Shown one piece after another: positions 1 to 7,573 of a stretch of DNA of 64,000 nucleotides; the stretch's first letter is position 1, and each line of letters starts with the position of its first letter. The position numbers and the translations under genes were made by a program. The stretch spans positions 951,001-1,015,000 of the forward strand of contig NZ_CP150269.1 in the NCBI RefSeq assembly GCF_037976825.1, written 5' to 3'. Source of the DNA: Paenibacillus sp. FSL K6-1330. Its GTDB lineage: Bacteria > Bacillota > Bacilli > Paenibacillales > Paenibacillaceae. The notes beneath the pieces were generated by a model that made no database searches, was not told where the DNA came from, and worked only from the letters and a program-made list of their open reading frames with translations.

Positions 1-585
1 GTGGACTCGGAGGATTTTAGCAGGGATTTGGCGGATCTGCTAAGTCATCTGGGCATCGAGAAAGCGATCCTTTGCGGGTTATCCCTGGGTGGGCATATTT
101 CGCTGCAGACTGCCGTTCGCTATCCTGACAAGGTTGCAGCCCTGGTACTGATCGGCACTCCGTTCACGAATGCGTTCAATTGGTATGAGCGAATGTTCGT
201 GCCGCTAAATCGCTGGTCAAGTTACTTGATGCCGATGTCCTTATCGGGAAAAATGCAAGGGAAAATGCTATCCAAGTACAATCAGAGCAATCAAGCTTAT
301 ATAGAGAAAGCCTTTCGTTCCATCCCGCATTCCAACTGGGTTCGGATATGGGATGCGGTGACCCGGATGGAGAGCACGCAGGATCTGCATAAGATCCATT
401 GTCCAACCTTGCTTCTTCAAGGAGAGAGCGACACGATGATCCGAAGGCAGCAGGAATACATGCAGGAGAGAATTGCGAATTCGCGATTAAGAATCATCCG
501 GAACGCTCACCATGCAACGAATTTGGATAACCCGGATGAAGTCAATGAAGCCATCGCTTCATTTCTGACAGAGAACGCGATGTAG
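1..585 (+). CDS. alpha/beta hydrolase, 5'-truncated by window edge
   Basis: This is the C-terminal three quarters of an alpha/beta-fold hydrolase. The nucleophile elbow GLSLGG is at residues 26-31 of the visible part, with Ser28 as the likely nucleophile. An acid-bearing segment (LLLQGESD) and a C-terminal NAHHATNLDNP segment with the probable catalytic His complete the triad. Family members are usually 255-280 residues, so about 65-80 N-terminal residues including the oxyanion strand lie before the window. The GTG at base 1 is therefore unlikely to be the true start. No signal peptide can be judged. The substrate cannot be inferred. A hairpin with a T-run follows at 607-638. Confidence 0.85.
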   Translation: MDSEDFSRDLADLLSHLGIEKAILCGLSLGGHISLQTAVRYPDKVAALVLIGTPFTNAFNWYERMFVPLNRWSSYLMPMSLSGKMQGKMLSKYNQSNQAYIEKAFRSIPHSNWVRIWDAVTRMESTQDLHKIHCPTLLLQGESDTMIRRQQEYMQERIANSRLRIIRNAHHATNLDNPDEVNEAIASFLTENAM

Positions 586-605
586 ACTATCCTATTTGCG
601 TCTTG

Positions 606-680
606 GATCCGCGTAGTTTCTGCAGCGCGGATTTTTTTGCGAGAAAAACTTCATCTAAACGCGGTCTGTCTTCTATGGAT
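606..680 (+). repeat. structured repeat element, copy 1 (degenerate)
   Basis: The stem ATCCGCG (607-613) pairs with CGCGGAT (626-632) and is followed by seven T residues, so it can act as the terminator of the hydrolase gene. Directly after it comes the core GCGAGAAAAACTTC (639-652), then TAAACGCGGTCTGTCTTCT (656-674). The same core follows a different hairpin at three other places in this window (56361, 60507, 60624). This copy lacks the final ACGTC-GATA-GACGT hairpin. Confidence 0.6.
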
Positions 681-743
681 TCGGAATTCATACACTGGAT
701 ATATCCGAACTAAAGGGGGGAGCGGCGATCGGTGAGCCCCTCA

Positions 744-772
744 TTGACACCCCAAAATAGGGTTGCTACAAT
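744..772 (+). promoter_or_regulatory. sigma-A promoter of the acyl-CoA dehydrogenase-like gene
   Basis: TTGACA (744-749) and TACAAT (767-772) are separated by exactly 17 bp. The spacer holds a small inverted repeat, ACCC-N7-GGGT, which could be an operator. Transcription would begin near 779, which excludes any start codon upstream of that point and supports TTG 823. Confidence 0.8.
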
Positions 773-822
773 TTTATGTATATATCTATCGGAATACAAG
801 GGTTAGCAAGGAGGGGACGAAC

Positions 823-2007
823 TTGAATCGATCCGGTTCCACAGATCCATTCATACGTAATGAACGCGAAGCCATGATCGCAACTCGGGCCGATAAGCTT
901 GGAGCGAAATTCGCGGAAAGAGCTCCACGGCACGACTTGGAGGGATCGTTTCCGTTCGAGAATTTTGATGACTTGAAGGAGTCGGGCTATCTGAAGCTGA
1001 CCGTCCCGGCATCCTTTGGAGGAGAAGAAGCCTCCGTATACGAGATGGTGCTTGCCCAGGAACGACTCGCCAGAGGTGACGGCTCTACGGCGCTGGCGGT
1101 CGGTTGGCATATCGGGCAAATACTCCAGCTGCGCCTATCCGAGGCTTGGCCGGAGCCTTTATTTGAGAGACTGTGCAAAGACGTTGTAGCTGAAGGCGTG
1201 GTTATTAATGAGCTGGCGAGCGAACCTGCGACAGGGAGTCCCAGCCGGGGCGGAAGGCCGGAGACCACGGCGCGGCGGGTGTCGGGCGGCTGGCGCATTA
1301 CCGGACGCAAAACCTTCAGCACGTTAAGCCCGATCTTGAAGCAATTTGTGGTTACGGCAGGTATCGAGCATAGCGAGAAGGTCGGTGCGTTCCTCGTGCG
1401 CAGCGGGCCCGGGGTTAAGGTCGAGGAAACCTGGAATACGATGGGCATGCGGGCAACGGGAAGCCATGACATGATTCTGGAGGACGTGTTCGTGCCGGAG
1501 ACGGAAGTGATTCGGGGACTCGATTATGAGAAACCTGAGTTTCCCGTATCGACGGAAGGCATTCTGCTTCACATCCCGGCATGTTATATGGGGATTGCTT
1601 ATGCCGCACGCAATTTTGCCATCGATTTTGCCCGTCATCATAAACCGAATTCCTTGACGGTCCCCATTGCCGAATTGCCGAATATCCAAAGACATATCGC
1701 CCAAATCGAAGTGGATCTGCTTACGGCCCGCAGCTATTTGTATCAAACCGCCGACCGCTGGGACAAGGAAGTGGAGAACCGCGCTGCGCTCAAACCTGAG
1801 CTGGGTCTTGCCAAATATGTCGTGACCAATGCAGCGGTCCGGATTGTCGATCACGCCATGCGGATCGTTGGAGGATTGAGTCTCTCCCGGAATCTCCCGT
1901 TGGAACGAATGTACAGGGATGTCCGGGCGGGTCTTCATAATCCGCCGATGGACGATGTCGTGCTGACGAATCTCGCCCGTCGAGCCATTTCGGAAGTGGA
2001 GGAGTAG
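823..2007 (+). CDS. acyl-CoA dehydrogenase-family flavoprotein
   Basis: The 394-residue product has the acyl-CoA dehydrogenase fold. It has a helical N-terminal domain, a beta-barrel middle (VVINELASEPATGSPSRG, then GGWRITGRKTFST) and a C-terminal helical bundle with MRIVGGLSLSRNLPLERMYRD. The start is TTG 823, preceded by AAGGAGGGG at 808-816; an earlier in-frame codon lies inside the promoter. I do not see the YEGTNEI-type segment carrying the usual catalytic Glu; that region reads NPPMDDVVLTNLARR. It may therefore belong to the DszC/SfnB-like monooxygenase branch rather than being a beta-oxidation enzyme. It is monocistronic, with a terminator at 2088-2121. Confidence 0.85.
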   Translation: MNRSGSTDPFIRNEREAMIATRADKLGAKFAERAPRHDLEGSFPFENFDDLKESGYLKLTVPASFGGEEASVYEMVLAQERLARGDGSTALAVGWHIGQILQLRLSEAWPEPLFERLCKDVVAEGVVINELASEPATGSPSRGGRPETTARRVSGGWRITGRKTFSTLSPILKQFVVTAGIEHSEKVGAFLVRSGPGVKVEETWNTMGMRATGSHDMILEDVFVPETEVIRGLDYEKPEFPVSTEGILLHIPACYMGIAYAARNFAIDFARHHKPNSLTVPIAELPNIQRHIAQIEVDLLTARSYLYQTADRWDKEVENRAALKPELGLAKYVVTNAAVRIVDHAMRIVGGLSLSRNLPLERMYRDVRAGLHNPPMDDVVLTNLARRAISEVEE

Positions 2008-2087
2008 GGGAACTAAAGCTCGATATGATGGGATGAGGCCATTTCGAGAATAGTTGCTTATTGAATCGTGAAGGAATAACAGACAGG

Positions 2088-2121
2088 AACCGCTGAAGAG
2101 GCTGCCTCCGGCGGTTTTTTT
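2088..2121 (+). terminator. intrinsic terminator after the acyl-CoA dehydrogenase-like gene
   Basis: AACCGC and GCGGTT arms enclose a short loop and are followed by seven T residues. The rest of the 2008-2314 interval holds no gene that I can see, only the leader of the secreted protein. Confidence 0.7.
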
Positions 2122-2314
2122 CGTTGTCTTTTTGATTGGGAATAGCTATAAACCGCGTCCGCGATCCTGGTGAACACGGTATGTTGTGTCTAGCATTCAG
2201 CAAACCTTCAGCTTAGCCTAAGCCTGGCATAACGTTCCCCTAAGTTTACTTTCAGATTCCCTCTCTATACTTCAAATTGTAAGACAAACCATAACCCTAA
2301 AAGGAGAGATGAAG

Positions 2315-3088
2315 ATGAATCCGATAAGTAAAAAAGTATTAGTAAGCAGCATGGCAGCAGCGATTGTGCTGGGGGGAGCCGGGTACCCTCAGAACAAGGC
2401 TTTTGCAGCGGCGAGCACGGACGCTTCCACCTCGGTATCCGAGGATGGACAGACGGGGACAGACTCATTGGCTGCGGATGCAGTGAAGAACCGAGCTGGA
2501 AAGTGGATGGATCGTAAAGCGGGTGGACCTCGCGGCGGTAACATCGTCAAAGAGACGGCCGAGGTCCTTGGGCTCACGGAGGCAGAGATCCGGACGGCGC
2601 TTAAAGCGGGCAGCACGTTTGCCGAAATTGCCGAAGACAAAGGAATGACCCAATCCGTGTTCGTGCAGAAGCTGACCGAGCTGGAAACCGCTAAGATCGA
2701 TGAACGCCTGAGTGAAGGCAGTATAACGGAAACCGAAGCAGTCGAGTGGAAAGAGGGGCTGAGTGCCCGCCTTACGCAAATGGTAGAGAGCAGCGGAGTC
2801 GGTTTTGGAAAAGGTCATGGCAAAGGCGGCCGAGGTTTCGGCCAATTCGGGAATCCGGAGGAAATCGCAGCTTTGCTCGGATTATCGGAGGACGAGCTGA
2901 AGGCGGAAATGAAGGAAGGGCAATCGCTAGCCGAGATAGCCGCCTCGAAGGGGATTGCAGAGGATCAATTGGTTCAGAAGCTGAAGGATCAAATGACCGA
3001 GCCCTTGAAGCAGTGGATTAACGAGAAGCATACAGATGCCGATAAATCCGCAGCCGCTGCAGCGGATACGGAAGAGGAAGCGAACTAA
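2315..3088 (+). CDS. secreted protein with two internal helical repeats
   Basis: I do not recognise the family by name. The 257-residue product starts at ATG 2315, seven bases after AAGGAGA; the ATG at 2309 is too close to that site. Residues 1-32 form a Sec signal peptide (KK, then a hydrophobic core, then AFAAAS). Two related modules follow: one begins LGLTEAEIRTALKAGSTFAE and ends VFVQKL, the other begins LGLSEDELKAEMKEGQSLAE and ends QLVQKL. A Gly/Lys-rich linker (GFGKGHGKGGRGFGQFG) joins them. The tail is acidic and Ala-rich (AAAAADTEEEAN). It is probably exported and stands alone, with a hairpin terminator downstream. Confidence 0.8.
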   Translation: MNPISKKVLVSSMAAAIVLGGAGYPQNKAFAAASTDASTSVSEDGQTGTDSLAADAVKNRAGKWMDRKAGGPRGGNIVKETAEVLGLTEAEIRTALKAGSTFAEIAEDKGMTQSVFVQKLTELETAKIDERLSEGSITETEAVEWKEGLSARLTQMVESSGVGFGKGHGKGGRGFGQFGNPEEIAALLGLSEDELKAEMKEGQSLAEIAASKGIAEDQLVQKLKDQMTEPLKQWINEKHTDADKSAAAAADTEEEAN

Positions 3089-3091
3089 CAT

Positions 3092-3160
3092 ACTGAATGG
3101 GATCGTTGGGGAGACTGGATGATATTCTGTTAAGAATACATTCAGTTTCTTTTTTATTTT
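3092..3160 (+). terminator. terminator after the secreted repeat protein
   Basis: ACTGAATG (3092-3099) pairs with CATTCAGT (3139-3146) and is followed by a T-rich tract. Confidence 0.6.
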
Positions 3161-3202
3161 GTATGCTTAGGATGGCGGGTATCATTTATTTCGAGAAAAG
3201 TG

Positions 3203-3233
3203 TTGACCTTAACGTTACGTGAAGGTGTACATT
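3203..3233 (+). promoter_or_regulatory. MerR-type promoter and operator with 19-bp spacer
   Basis: TTGACC (3203-3208) and TACATT (3228-3233) are 19 bp apart, the over-long spacing typical of MerR-family promoters. The spacer carries the dyad CCTTAACGTTACGTGAAGG (3207-3225), whose outer CCTT and AAGG arms and inner ACGT repeats are symmetric. It lies just upstream of the MerR/TipAS gene, so autoregulation is likely. Confidence 0.8.
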
Positions 3234-3255
3234 GATGTTGTCAGGAGGTGAAACC

Positions 3256-4023
3256 ATGGAATACACGGTGCAAAAGCTTGGAAAGTTGGCAGGAATAAGC
3301 ACACGGACGCTCCGTTATTACGATGAGATTGGCATTCTGAAGCCGGCCAGAATCAACTCGTCAGGATATCGGATCTATGGGCAGGAGGAGGTCAATCAAT
3401 TGCAGCAGATCTTGTTTTACCGGGAGCTCGGTCTTCACTTGGACGGGATCAAGGAGATTCTGACCTCGCCATCCTTCAACCGGACCAAGGCGCTCCAGGA
3501 ACACCATGCGCAGCTCCTAGACAAAAGAAGGCAATTGGATTTGCTGATTACCAATGTGGAGAACACGATCGCCTCCGCCGAAGGGAGAAAAACCATGAGT
3601 GACCAAGAGAAATTCGAAGGATTCAAGCAGAAGCTGATTGATGATAATGAGAAGAAGTACGGTAAGGAAATTCGCGAGAAATATGGCGAAGAGACTGTAA
3701 ATAAATCCAATGCCAAGCTGAAAAACATGACGCAAGCGCAGCATGAGGAAGTAACGCGTCTGACTGATGAACTGTACAAGACGCTGGCTGAAGCGTTTAA
3801 GCAAGGCGATCCTGCCAGTGAGCTGGCTCAGAAGGCGGCCGATCTTCACAAGCGCTGGCTCACTTATTATTGGAACGATTACAGTAAAGAGGCCCACGCA
3901 GGCCTCGCTCAGATGTACGTTGACGATGAGCGTTTTACCGCCCATTACGATGAGAAGCAGCCCGGAACCGCCAAGTTCCTCCGCGATGCGATTCTGATTT
4001 ACACAGGTATGAATCCCTCGTAA
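3256..4023 (+). CDS. MerR-family regulator with C-terminal TipAS domain
   Basis: The 255-residue regulator has an N-terminal MerR winged helix (YTVQKLGKLAGISTRTLRYY, about residues 2-22). A coiled-coil dimer helix follows around residues 70-110. The C-terminal domain (about 120-250) is of TipAS/AlbA type, with EVTRLTDELYKTLAEAF and a KRWLTYYW region. Such domains bind antibiotics or other amphipathic ligands and switch the promoter on by DNA distortion. The start is ATG 3256 after AGGAGGTG; the ORF's earlier codon at 3232 lies in the promoter -10. About 200 bp of the 3' end are duplicated at 7076-7286. The ligand is unknown, and no neighbouring pump belongs to the unit. Confidence 0.9.
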   Translation: MEYTVQKLGKLAGISTRTLRYYDEIGILKPARINSSGYRIYGQEEVNQLQQILFYRELGLHLDGIKEILTSPSFNRTKALQEHHAQLLDKRRQLDLLITNVENTIASAEGRKTMSDQEKFEGFKQKLIDDNEKKYGKEIREKYGEETVNKSNAKLKNMTQAQHEEVTRLTDELYKTLAEAFKQGDPASELAQKAADLHKRWLTYYWNDYSKEAHAGLAQMYVDDERFTAHYDEKQPGTAKFLRDAILIYTGMNPS

Positions 4024-4056
4024 CAGGGATGAATAGAGGATTATCATATTTTTTGT

Positions 4057-4099
4057 AAAGGCCCTTCCACTGCGGTTAATCCGCCTCGGAAGGGCTTTT
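4057..4099 (+). terminator. terminator after the MerR/TipAS gene
   Basis: AAAGGCCCTTCC (4057-4068) pairs with GGAAGGGCTTTT (4088-4099), and the stem is capped by CGGTTAATCCG. Confidence 0.75.
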
Positions 4100-4215
4100 C
4101 ATTTGGAATTTCTTGAGCATTTCATGCCAAGTTGTCTTTAGAGCAGAGGAAACTGATGTACGACCTCGTATTTCAGATAGATTTTATCGCGCATTTCACA
4201 GAGACTTATTATTTC

Positions 4216-5262
4216 TCAAGGTTGAGAGAGATAATAAGCATATTCCAATGGTCTACTATAAATTTTGCGTTTTATACTTTTAAGGTCTTTGTATATATTT
4301 TTTTGGGGTTTTCCGTTAAGTTCAATAATCCATAACTCTCTTTGCTCGTCTAACACAAAATCGACGCTCAATTCTCCCAATGAACCCATATGAATGTCTG
4401 CTTCATGTGCGGCCGTTACACTTACCTCATACAGAGATCGGAGGATTTTATTCATTTTCTCCGGCGAAAATAATCGCGGAAGAATTTCTGAAACTTCATA
4501 AATGCTTTCACACATACTCGTGTTAAAGTAATGTTCATAAGCCACTCTACATGTAATGATGGAAACCGTCCATTCTCCAAGAATATCTTTTTGAACAAGG
4601 ACCCGGATATCAAAATACTGATGATCAAATTGACTCATATGGATCCCTTGCTGAACCATGTATTTCGTTAGTCCGAGAAGTTTATCCAATTTTTCCTGAA
4701 TGCTTTCGTTTTTTCTGCAAATATATCTTGGAGCCAAGCTGTGCAAAGAGATGTGAATATCTCCATTATCCGTTAGTTCAACCCGATACACAGACTTCCC
4801 CTTAGATCCGTATAAAGGCTTAATGTATAGTAGTTTATATTTCTCTAATAGTTCTGATACATTCACTTCATTATATAAAAATGTGTCCGGCACATAAGCT
4901 TTAAGATCTGACTGTTGTAATAGGTTATAGAGATCCCATTTATTAAAAAAATTGATATTGTTGAAACATTTGTTTCTACCAATCGCCTTCTCTAGTCGTT
5001 GAATGGTTATTAATTTTTTGTTAAAACACCGGTTATAGACCACATGAGGAAATGGGAACGAACTTTGTTTCCATATGCCCTTTTTCAGGCTAAGTCCAAT
5101 AATACGTTGTTCATCCCAAAGAATATCTGCCGGTGTAAAGGCGTAAAGTTTCAGGTTTAGATTGTGATAACGTTCATAAAGCTCCAAAATTCTTTTTCTG
5201 CTGTTCCTTTTAGCTACCAGAATACCTATTAAAGGGCCATTCTCCAATCTCATCACTCCCAT
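4216..5262 (-). CDS. YheC/YheD-family endospore coat-associated protein (ATP-grasp)
   Basis: The product (348 residues from the longest start) matches the YheC/YheD family. GPLIGILVAKR opens the protein, VVYNRCFNKK lies near residue 75, and an ATP-grasp core follows (KLLYIKPLYGSKGKSVYRVE, then DIRVLVQKD and LGELSVDFVLDEQRELWIIELNGKP). Family members are associated with the spore coat; their reaction is not established. The start is uncertain: ATG 5262 and ATG 5253 have poor sites, while TTG 5247 lies 6-8 bases after GGAGTG. The gene is clearly more AT-rich than its neighbours, as is the collagen-like gene it diverges from. Recent acquisition of the pair is possible. Confidence 0.85.
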   Translation of the reverse strand: MGVMRLENGPLIGILVAKRNSRKRILELYERYHNLNLKLYAFTPADILWDEQRIIGLSLKKGIWKQSSFPFPHVVYNRCFNKKLITIQRLEKAIGRNKCFNNINFFNKWDLYNLLQQSDLKAYVPDTFLYNEVNVSELLEKYKLLYIKPLYGSKGKSVYRVELTDNGDIHISLHSLAPRYICRKNESIQEKLDKLLGLTKYMVQQGIHMSQFDHQYFDIRVLVQKDILGEWTVSIITCRVAYEHYFNTSMCESIYEVSEILPRLFSPEKMNKILRSLYEVSVTAAHEADIHMGSLGELSVDFVLDEQRELWIIELNGKPQKNIYKDLKSIKRKIYSRPLEYAYYLSQP

Positions 5263-5451
5263 GACTTCGATATCTCGTATTATCTAATGCCATCAGAGAC
5301 ATAATGCTATGGGACAAGAGCATAGGTGAACAGAAAATCAGCGATTGTAGTGCTCTATTTGCCTATATTTTCAGTTGATAGGTATTTGCCGTGTTTACCT
5401 TTTTAAGCTTTTAATATGATAAATTACTTTTGATAACAGGGAGATGAGACC

Positions 5452-6672
5452 ATGGGAAGGTGTAATTGTCCACCAGGACCTCCAGGACCTCCGGGACCTC
5501 CGGGACCTCCAGGACCCCAAGGACCGCAATTGCTTCAAGAACTTGGAGGAGCAATTGCAGCAGCTGGACCCGCAGGACTTGCAGGAGCACTTGGACCAGC
5601 TGGATTAGAAGGACTTGTAGGAGCAATTGGCGAAGCTGGACCTGAGGGACTTGCAGGGGCACTTGGACCCGCAGGACTTGCAGGAATCGCAGGAGCACTT
5701 GGACCCGCAGGACTTGCAGGGATTGCAGGAGCAATTGGACCCGCAGGACTTGAAGGGATTGCAGGAGCAATTGGACCCGCAGGACTTGCAGGAATTGCAG
5801 GAGCAATTGGACCCGCAGGACTTGCAGGAATTGCAGGAGCAATTGGACCCGAAGGACTTGCAGGGATTGCAGGAGCAATTGGACCCGAAGGACTTGCAGG
5901 GATTGCAGGAGCAATTGGACCCGCAGGACTTACAGGGCCAGCAGGACCAGCAGGGCCAGCAGGGCCAGTAGGACCAGCAGGGCCAGTAGGGCCAGTAGGA
6001 CCAGCAGGACCAGCAGGACCAGCAGGACCAGCAGGACCAGCAGGACCAGCAGGACCAGCAGGACCAGCAGGAGCTGCGGGTGCAACAGGAGCAGCAGGGC
6101 CAGCAGGGCCAGCAGGAGGTGGAGGATTAATTCCATTTTCAACGGGTATCATCCTCGTTGGAGCTGAAGTAGTATCGGCTGCTCCAATTTTAATGGGTTT
6201 TGGTAGTAGCACGGTTGAAGTTATTAACGCTTCTGGAGAATCAACTATGCCACCCGAAGCAGGTGGTTTTGCTTTCCCAATTCCCTTTGCGGGCACCGTT
6301 CAAGATTTACAAATAAGTGTAGATTTATTGGTTGCTTCTGAGGTTTCTATAAATACTCTCGGTCTTCAATATGATTTTACAGTATTCCGCGCACCTTCAG
6401 TTCCTAATAATGGCATTGATCATAGTTCTTCACCTTACGTGACGACTTCGCTGACTAGTTCGGTTAGATTCGGAGCTCCGAATACGGTCATTACACCTGG
6501 TAACCCAACCGGTTTCCGTACCGCAACGAATAGAAATGTTGGGGGATCATTGGTAGTCGCTGAGGGTGATCGTATTGGTATTCGTGTAAGGACGCTTGCT
6601 GAGACTGATCCCTCAGCAGCTGATATTACCCAACTTTCATTCAGCGCCAGTCTATCTTATACTCCTTTTTAA
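5452..6672 (+). CDS. collagen-like repeat protein with BclB-type C-terminal domain
   Basis: The 406-residue protein starts at ATG 5452 after GGGAGATGAG. A short head (MGRCNC) leads straight into Gly-X-Y repeats, about residues 8-225. These begin with PPG triplets, continue as 12-residue units of the form [12 protein letters not shown], and end in pure GPA/GPV triplets. The C-terminal domain (about 228-406) starts [15 protein letters not shown] and resembles the trimerising globular end of BclB-type exosporium glycoproteins. There is no signal peptide, as expected for a spore-surface protein made in the mother cell. The role is inferred: a hair-like surface filament. Pairing with the divergent YheC/YheD gene supports a sporulation setting. 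Confidence 0.85.
   Translation: MGRCNCPPGPPGPPGPPGPPGPQGPQLLQELGGAIAAAGPAGLAGALGPAGLEGLVGAIGEAGPEGLAGALGPAGLAGIAGALGPAGLAGIAGAIGPAGLEGIAGAIGPAGLAGIAGAIGPAGLAGIAGAIGPEGLAGIAGAIGPEGLAGIAGAIGPAGLTGPAGPAGPAGPVGPAGPVGPVGPAGPAGPAGPAGPAGPAGPAGPAGAAGATGAAGPAGPAGGGGLIPFSTGIILVGAEVVSAAPILMGFGSSTVEVINASGESTMPPEAGGFAFPIPFAGTVQDLQISVDLLVASEVSINTLGLQYDFTVFRAPSVPNNGIDHSSSPYVTTSLTSSVRFGAPNTVITPGNPTGFRTATNRNVGGSLVVAEGDRIGIRVRTLAETDPSAADITQLSFSASLSYTPF
5662..5932 (+). repeat. 36-bp tandem repeats in the collagen-like gene
   Basis: Seven consecutive units of about 36 bp encode GP(A/E)GL(A/E)GIAGA(I/L), preceded by three diverged units. A second array of 9-bp GGACCAGCA units runs from about 5998 to 6070. Both are prone to slippage, so allele length should vary between strains. 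Confidence 0.85.
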
Positions 6673-6741
6673 TAAGAGCCTCCTGTATTGTACTCCTCTA
6701 TTTGTTACAGGGGAGGTAAATGATTCAGGAAGTGAACCGCC

Positions 6742-6779
6742 ACTGCCTTTGTATAATATTTACATCATACAAAGGCAGT
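6742..6779 (+). terminator. hairpin downstream of the collagen-like gene
   Basis: A perfect 13-bp stem, ACTGCCTTTGTAT with ATACAAAGGCAGT, surrounds a 12-base loop containing TTTACATC. There is no T-run, so it may be an RNA-stabilising or factor-assisted end. The sequence TTTACATCATACAA here recurs just after the anti-sigma-like gene at 10123. Confidence 0.5.
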
Positions 6780-6835
6780 AGTCCCCTATGTTACACAATC
6801 CATCCTCTGATGCGCATGATATATAATGAATGTGG

Positions 6836-6914
6836 AATCGTTACGGTTGCACGTGTTGCAGCTGCTGTAACGATTTTTTTGATTTTATCGTAACATTTGC
6901 GGGATCGCCCGTTG
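6836..6914 (+). promoter_or_regulatory. duplicated terminator hairpin plus ECF-like promoter (copy A)
   Basis: The hairpin AATCGTTAC...GTAACGATTTTTTT (6836-6878) is followed by CGTAAC (6889-6894), a 15-bp gap and CGTTGTCTA (6910-6918). The same arrangement occurs at 9015-9100 before the intact anti-sigma-like gene. The AAC/CGT pattern with about 16 bp resembles extracytoplasmic-function sigma promoters. The sigma assignment is tentative. Confidence 0.4.
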
Positions 6915-6949
6915 TCTAAATGAGAAGGGGGAGAGGAGATGGATGCAGA

Positions 6950-7078
6950 GTGATGAATAGGATGATCTGGCGGACGAGGGTGAGGCTGATTGTGTATGCT
7001 TTGTCGGCTGTGTTGATGGTTCTTTTTATTTATGCCGTGTATTACTCAGACGTCCAGATTTACTATGATAAATCCTGC
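6950..7078 (+). pseudogene. truncated start of a second anti-sigma-like gene
   Basis: GTG 6950, after GAGAGGAG, opens a 42-codon frame beginning VMNRMIWRTRVRLIVYALSA and ending at TAG 7076-7078. It matches the start of the intact gene at 9133 (VMNRMIWRTPLRLFAKILSA) through the membrane helix and the GMYYS/AVYYS segment, then breaks off. Everything after the membrane anchor is missing and is replaced by a piece of the TipAS gene. It is probably non-functional, although a membrane peptide could still be made. Confidence 0.75.
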
Positions 7079-7286
7079 TAGTGAGCTGGCCCAGAAGGCG
7101 GCCGATCTTCACAAGCGCTGGCTCACCTATTATTGGAACGATTACAGTAAAGAGGCCCACGTAGGCCTCGCCCAGATGTATGTTGACGAGCGTTTTACCG
7201 CTCATTACGATGAGAAGCAGCCCGGAACGGCAGCATTCCTCCGCGATGCGATTCTGATCTACACGGGCATGAACTCTTCATCATAG
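7076..7286 (+). pseudogene. duplicated 3' fragment of the MerR/TipAS gene
   Basis: About 200 bp match 3817-4016 closely, with roughly 14 substitutions by eye and one in-frame 3-bp deletion (MYVDDERF becomes MYVDERF). They encode only the last third of a TipAS domain (ASELAQKAADLHKRWLTYYW to the end). No helix-turn-helix is present. The junction with the upstream anti-sigma fragment falls at AAATCCTGCTAG, where the parental gene reads GGCGATCCTGCCAG, so short homology at ATCCTGC may have guided the join. The frame stayed open, so decay is recent or the piece is tolerated. Confidence 0.8.
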
Positions 7287-7573
7287 AAAGGCTGGTGGTA
7301 GGTAGGCAGCCTTAGCATTATGACAGGACCCTTTCCCTGCGTTTTAACACGCAGAGAAGAGGGTCTTTTCTTATATGAATGTCCAAAAACCCCACCTTGA
7401 GATCAACAAAGAATCGCCGCGAATAAGAAATGAGGTCACCGCCCAGTTAGAGTGCAGCATTTTCCACAATTAACCTCTTGTGTTTGAAGGGGAAGTAATG
7501 GTTAGATGAAACGTGGACTATTGTACACAAAAACCTACACCATGGGTGATGACTTCTATAGCGAGGGTAGATT
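7287..7573. other. intergenic region before the symporter gene
   Basis: It holds a terminator hairpin at 7327-7370 (GACCC...CTGCG/CGCAG...GGGTCTTTTC) and about 200 bp of leader before the symporter start. I see no gene and no recognised riboswitch in it. Confidence 0.6.

Noticed and set aside
763..822. Upstream extension of the acyl-CoA dehydrogenase-like gene
   Set aside because: The extension overlaps the -10 of the TTGACA-17-TACAAT promoter and precedes the ribosome site, so it cannot be translated from that transcript.
4132..4335. Plus-strand 67-codon frame near the YheC/YheD gene end
   Set aside because: It overlaps the 3' end of that gene, is AT-rich by chance and lacks a ribosome site.
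5930..6142. Minus-strand Leu/Val/Ala-rich frame resembling a membrane protein
   Set aside because: It is another shadow of the same low-complexity repeat and is not a gene.
5535..6296. Minus-strand frame encoding Pro/Ala/Gly collagen-like sequence
   Set aside because: It is the antisense shadow of the GGA-CCA-GCA repeats; it has no ribosome site, and the + frame has a recognisable C-terminal domain.
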